This document shows, one piece after another, positions 5,364-7,322 of a stretch of DNA of 7,322 nucleotides (the first letter of the stretch is position 1; every line of letters starts with the position of its first letter). Under the pieces are notes generated by a model that was given only the letters and a program-made list of their open reading frames with translations, was not told the origin of the DNA and searched no databases. Position numbers and translations under genes: made by a program. The stretch lies in the NCBI GenBank assembly GCA_018969565.1, contig JAGWYC010000098.1:1-7322 (forward strand). The letters are read 5' to 3'. The DNA is from Bacteroidota bacterium. GTDB lineage: Bacteria > Bacteroidota > Bacteroidia > NS11-12g > UBA955.

Positions 5364-6160
5364 GGCAAGGTGTTTTTAAATGCCGTGTATGCGGCGGTGT
5401 TTTTATCTGTTCCGGTACAACCAAGTGTGGTTTTCCGGTCTTTTATGCGCTGAACCCTGTTCTCAGGGCTGGGGTGTGTACTAAGAAATTGTGGCACATT
5501 GGATCCGCTTCCGGTGGCCAGCAGTTTCTCGAAGAAACCTGCAGCACCTGCCGCATCCAAAGTTGAAGGACACAGGTAAGTCACTGAATAATCGTCTGCT
5601 TCTGATTCGGCCTCTCTGCTGTATTGAAGTTGTTTCAGTCCTGCTACAATGCGCACCAGTTGTCCTTTATTCCTTCCAAACACAATATCAAAAAGCACGG
5701 ATAACCCGAACTCCCTGGTCATGGCATCTGTACTGTGACGCTTGTCTGCATGGGCCATTTCATGTCCCATCACCCCAGCCAACTGGTCTTCACTTTCCAG
5801 ATATTTCAGAATTCCCGTGTAGAAATAGATATAACCACCGGGTGTACAAAACGCATTCAGCACGGAGTCGTCACGAATGATACGCACCCTCCAGGGGAAT
5901 TCACTCTTATAAACAATTTGCCCGGAGTTTAGAATTTGGTTGCGTATTTTATAGAGATAGGCATATTGCGCGGCATATTTGGCAGAATCCAGCACTACTA
6001 TGGCCGAGTCTTTTTCAAACTCCGCAGATACCTGAGCCCCAAAAGCCAGGTCATCCTGAATAGAGAAGATGTTGATGTCGCCATCCTTATCCCGGCAACT
6101 TACTAATGCGGTGAGCAGGGCTCCGGCACTCAATAAAAGAACATTGCGGAAACTCATCAT
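5360..6160 (-). CDS. M48-family zinc metalloprotease, lipoprotein
   Basis: A predicted envelope protease related to the BepA/LoiP/YcaL group, which helps in quality control of outer-membrane proteins. With ATG 6160 as start the protein has 266 residues. A lipoprotein signal (MMSFRNVLLL, then SAGALLTALVSC) ends at lipobox Cys22. The M48 domain holds the zinc-binding HEMAH (133-137) within GVMGHEMAHADKRH, the downstream YSREAESEADDYS (180-192) whose Glu187 is the likely third zinc ligand, and STHPSPENRVQRI (227-239), the usual closing motif. The catalytic residues are complete. The frame extends to a TTG at 6187, but that would add an unnatural n-region and would overlap the promoter candidate. 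ATG 6157, the next codon, is equally possible. The gene begins 36 bp after the Omp85 gene, and its TGA overlaps the proposed CTG start of the NlpC/P60 gene. A role beside an Omp85 assembly factor is plausible but inferred. Confidence 0.9.
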   Translation of the reverse strand: MMSFRNVLLLSAGALLTALVSCRDKDGDINIFSIQDDLAFGAQVSAEFEKDSAIVVLDSAKYAAQYAYLYKIRNQILNSGQIVYKSEFPWRVRIIRDDSVLNAFCTPGGYIYFYTGILKYLESEDQLAGVMGHEMAHADKRHSTDAMTREFGLSVLFDIVFGRNKGQLVRIVAGLKQLQYSREAESEADDYSVTYLCPSTLDAAGAAGFFEKLLATGSGSNVPQFLSTHPSPENRVQRIKDRKTTLGCTGTDKNTAAYTAFKNTLP

Positions 6161-6170
6161 ACTTAACAAG

Positions 6171-6203
6171 CAAAAATAATACCGCAAAAACCCAAATCAG
6201 AAA
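6171..6203 (-). promoter_or_regulatory. candidate Bacteroidota-type promoter of the M48 gene
   Basis: On the minus strand, TATTTTTG at 6178-6171 is a full match to TAnnTTTG. TTTC at 6203-6200 lies 21 bases upstream and is a three-of-four match to the -33 TTTG, inside the last codons of the Omp85 gene. Transcription would start around 6164-6161, within a few bases of the ATG at 6160. The region is T-rich, which raises the chance of a coincidental match. If real, the M48 and NlpC/P60 genes can be expressed independently of the Omp85 gene. Confidence 0.4.
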
Positions 6204-7322
6204 GGATAGCCTATACCCAGGGTTAAGGCGGTATGTTCACGAATAAACCCGGGAGATGCTGCTTGCCTGATAATCCATCTGTTTTCAGGCTTTTCAGAAG
6301 GGTCGCGCAAGGGTACACCCCAATCGAAACGGATCATAAAAAAGGAAAAATCAAAGCGCAGCCCTATCCCGGTGTTCAGGGCAACTTCCCCAAGAAAGGA
6401 GGAGCCGCGGAATAAACCCGGTAACAACTGGCCTTGATGTTTCAGGTTCCATACATTACCCGCATCCAGAAAGAGAGCCCCTTCCAGGAAATTACGCAAG
6501 AGGGCAAATCGGTATTCGGCGTTGGCCTGAAGTAAGAGTTCCCCGGAACGGTCGAAGAGCAGGCCGCCACTGCTGTCCACGAAGGACCCCGGCCCTACCC
6601 TTCTGGGGCGCCAGGCGCGTAAACTGTTGCTTCCCCCCGTAAAGAAACGCCGGTCAAAGGGTAATACGTTGTTGTTTCCATAGGGTAAACCCAATCCGAA
6701 TGCTGTGCGAAATACCGCAGCATTGTTTTCGTCAAATTTCAGGTTGTAACGTATATCGAATTCACTGCGCAGATATTGAAAATAGCGCACGCCCAAAGCC
6801 TGATAAATGGTATCCGGCCTGCGTTCCGAATCAAAGGTTCGGCGCAACAGGCGATGAATGTTCCCGCTTGTTTCCAGCAGGTTTGCACGGATATACCAGT
6901 AATTTCCACTTGCGGCCTCATTCCGGTTGTTGTACACGAAACCTACGCGCGCTGCAGTAATCAGGTGATCGGTGAAAATTCTGGTCACCAGCAACGAATC
7001 CACCGAACCAAGGCGAAGCCTGAAGGCCGGCGAGAGCCTGTTGCGGTTATAACTTACCTCAAGCGGTGTGTAATACCAGTTCAGATGGGGTTTACTCCAC
7101 TGATAGGTTAAACTGGCGGGCAAAGTGCGCCGGGTAAAATTCGGGTTTCCTTCATGCTGATAAGAAAGGCTGAAAATGGTGCGCACCTGATTGAACTTGG
7201 CTCTGGGCAGCAGATGTTCCAGCAGCAAGGGCCTGGAGATAGCCAGGCTTGCGTTCCCCCCAGCCTGAAATCCATAAAGTATGGTTCTTTTATTGTCTTC
7301 ACTGCTGATGATGGCCTCCAAC
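6197..7322 (-). CDS. Omp85-family outer-membrane barrel protein (TamL/BamA-like), C-terminal part
   Basis: The last 374 codons of an Omp85-superfamily protein; the N-terminus lies beyond the right edge. Such proteins insert or assemble other outer-membrane proteins. The visible part is almost entirely alternating beta strands of the C-terminal 16-stranded barrel, rich in aromatic strand ends. Landmarks, counted from the window edge, are FDRRFFTGGSNSLRAW (222-237), which corresponds to the conserved loop-6 V/L-R-G/A-F/Y/W motif of the superfamily, LFLDAGNVWNL (283-293), and the final strand TLGIGYPF (367-374) with the C-terminal phenylalanine expected for barrel recognition. POTRA domains, if present, and a lipoprotein signal are outside the window. 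The downstream M48 and NlpC/P60 genes suggest an envelope-assembly operon. TamL-type is favoured over BamA from the RFFTGGSNSLRAW wording and the gene context, but the choice is tentative. Confidence 0.88.
   Translation of the reverse strand, partial: LEAIISSEDNKRTILYGFQAGGNASLAISRPLLLEHLLPRAKFNQVRTIFSLSYQHEGNPNFTRRTLPASLTYQWSKPHLNWYYTPLEVSYNRNRLSPAFRLRLGSVDSLLVTRIFTDHLITAARVGFVYNNRNEAASGNYWYIRANLLETSGNIHRLLRRTFDSERRPDTIYQALGVRYFQYLRSEFDIRYNLKFDENNAAVFRTAFGLGLPYGNNNVLPFDRRFFTGGSNSLRAWRPRRVGPGSFVDSSGGLLFDRSGELLLQANAEYRFALLRNFLEGALFLDAGNVWNLKHQGQLLPGLFRGSSFLGEVALNTGIGLRFDFSFFMIRFDWGVPLRDPSEKPENRWIIRQAASPGFIREHTALTLGIGYPF

Noticed and set aside
5363..5378. Programmed frameshift fusing the M48 and NlpC/P60 proteins
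   Set aside because: The sequence TTTAAAAAC near the end of the M48 gene is not a standard slippery heptamer in the M48 frame, and fusion would place a signal peptide in the middle of a protein. A separate start at the CTGA overlap explains the data better.
6161..6187. TTG start giving a longer M48 protein
   Set aside because: The nine extra residues lengthen the signal n-region with hydrophobic residues and cover the TATTTTTG promoter candidate; ATG 6160 or 6157 gives a normal lipoprotein signal.

Overview
The window is a stretch of ordinary chromosomal backbone from a member of the Bacteroidota. Four signs point there. The order mutY / HU / TPR protein / RNase G is, from memory, characteristic of that phylum. 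The best promoter candidates fit the Bacteroidota -7 consensus TAnnTTTG. The starts lack Shine-Dalgarno sequences. The RNase G carries a Bacteroidota-type enlarged N-terminal region. A finer placement (perhaps a Sphingobacteriia- or Chitinophagia-like lineage) is only a guess. I see no tRNA, rRNA, insertion sequence, CRISPR array, prophage or attachment site, and no sign of recent transfer.

Left part (1-3278): the first 81 codons of mutY (DNA repair) run leftward off the window, divergent from a 100-residue HU/IHF-family DNA-binding protein. A 189-bp gap without a credible gene follows. Next comes a rightward unit of three genes: a membrane-anchored TPR protein with a GTG start, a 29-residue extremely basic protein resembling the AURKAIP1/COX24 (mS38/bS22) ribosomal family, and RNase G. 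Gaps inside this unit are 11 and 18 bp, which suggests co-transcription of a ribosome-linked microprotein with an RNA-processing enzyme.

Middle part (3279-4811): an OmpA-domain lipoprotein with a long coiled coil (a predicted tether between outer membrane and peptidoglycan), then rlmH, the 23S rRNA pseudouridine-1915 methyltransferase, 5 bp downstream.

Right part (4818-7322, minus strand): a predicted cell-envelope operon transcribed toward rlmH. It holds the C-terminal barrel of an Omp85-family protein (TamL/BamA-like, truncated by the window edge), an M48 metalloprotease lipoprotein, and a secreted NlpC/P60 cysteine peptidase. The NlpC/P60 reading frame contains a clear signal peptide only if translation begins at a CTG codon that overlaps the stop codon of the peptidase gene (CTGA). 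rlmH and the NlpC/P60 gene converge with only 6 bp between their stop codons.

I found no new multi-gene system. The points most worth a second look are the 29-residue ribosomal-type protein in the rng operon, the probable CTG start with stop-start overlap, the very short predicted 5' leaders at several genes, and the hairpin inside the convergent gene pair.
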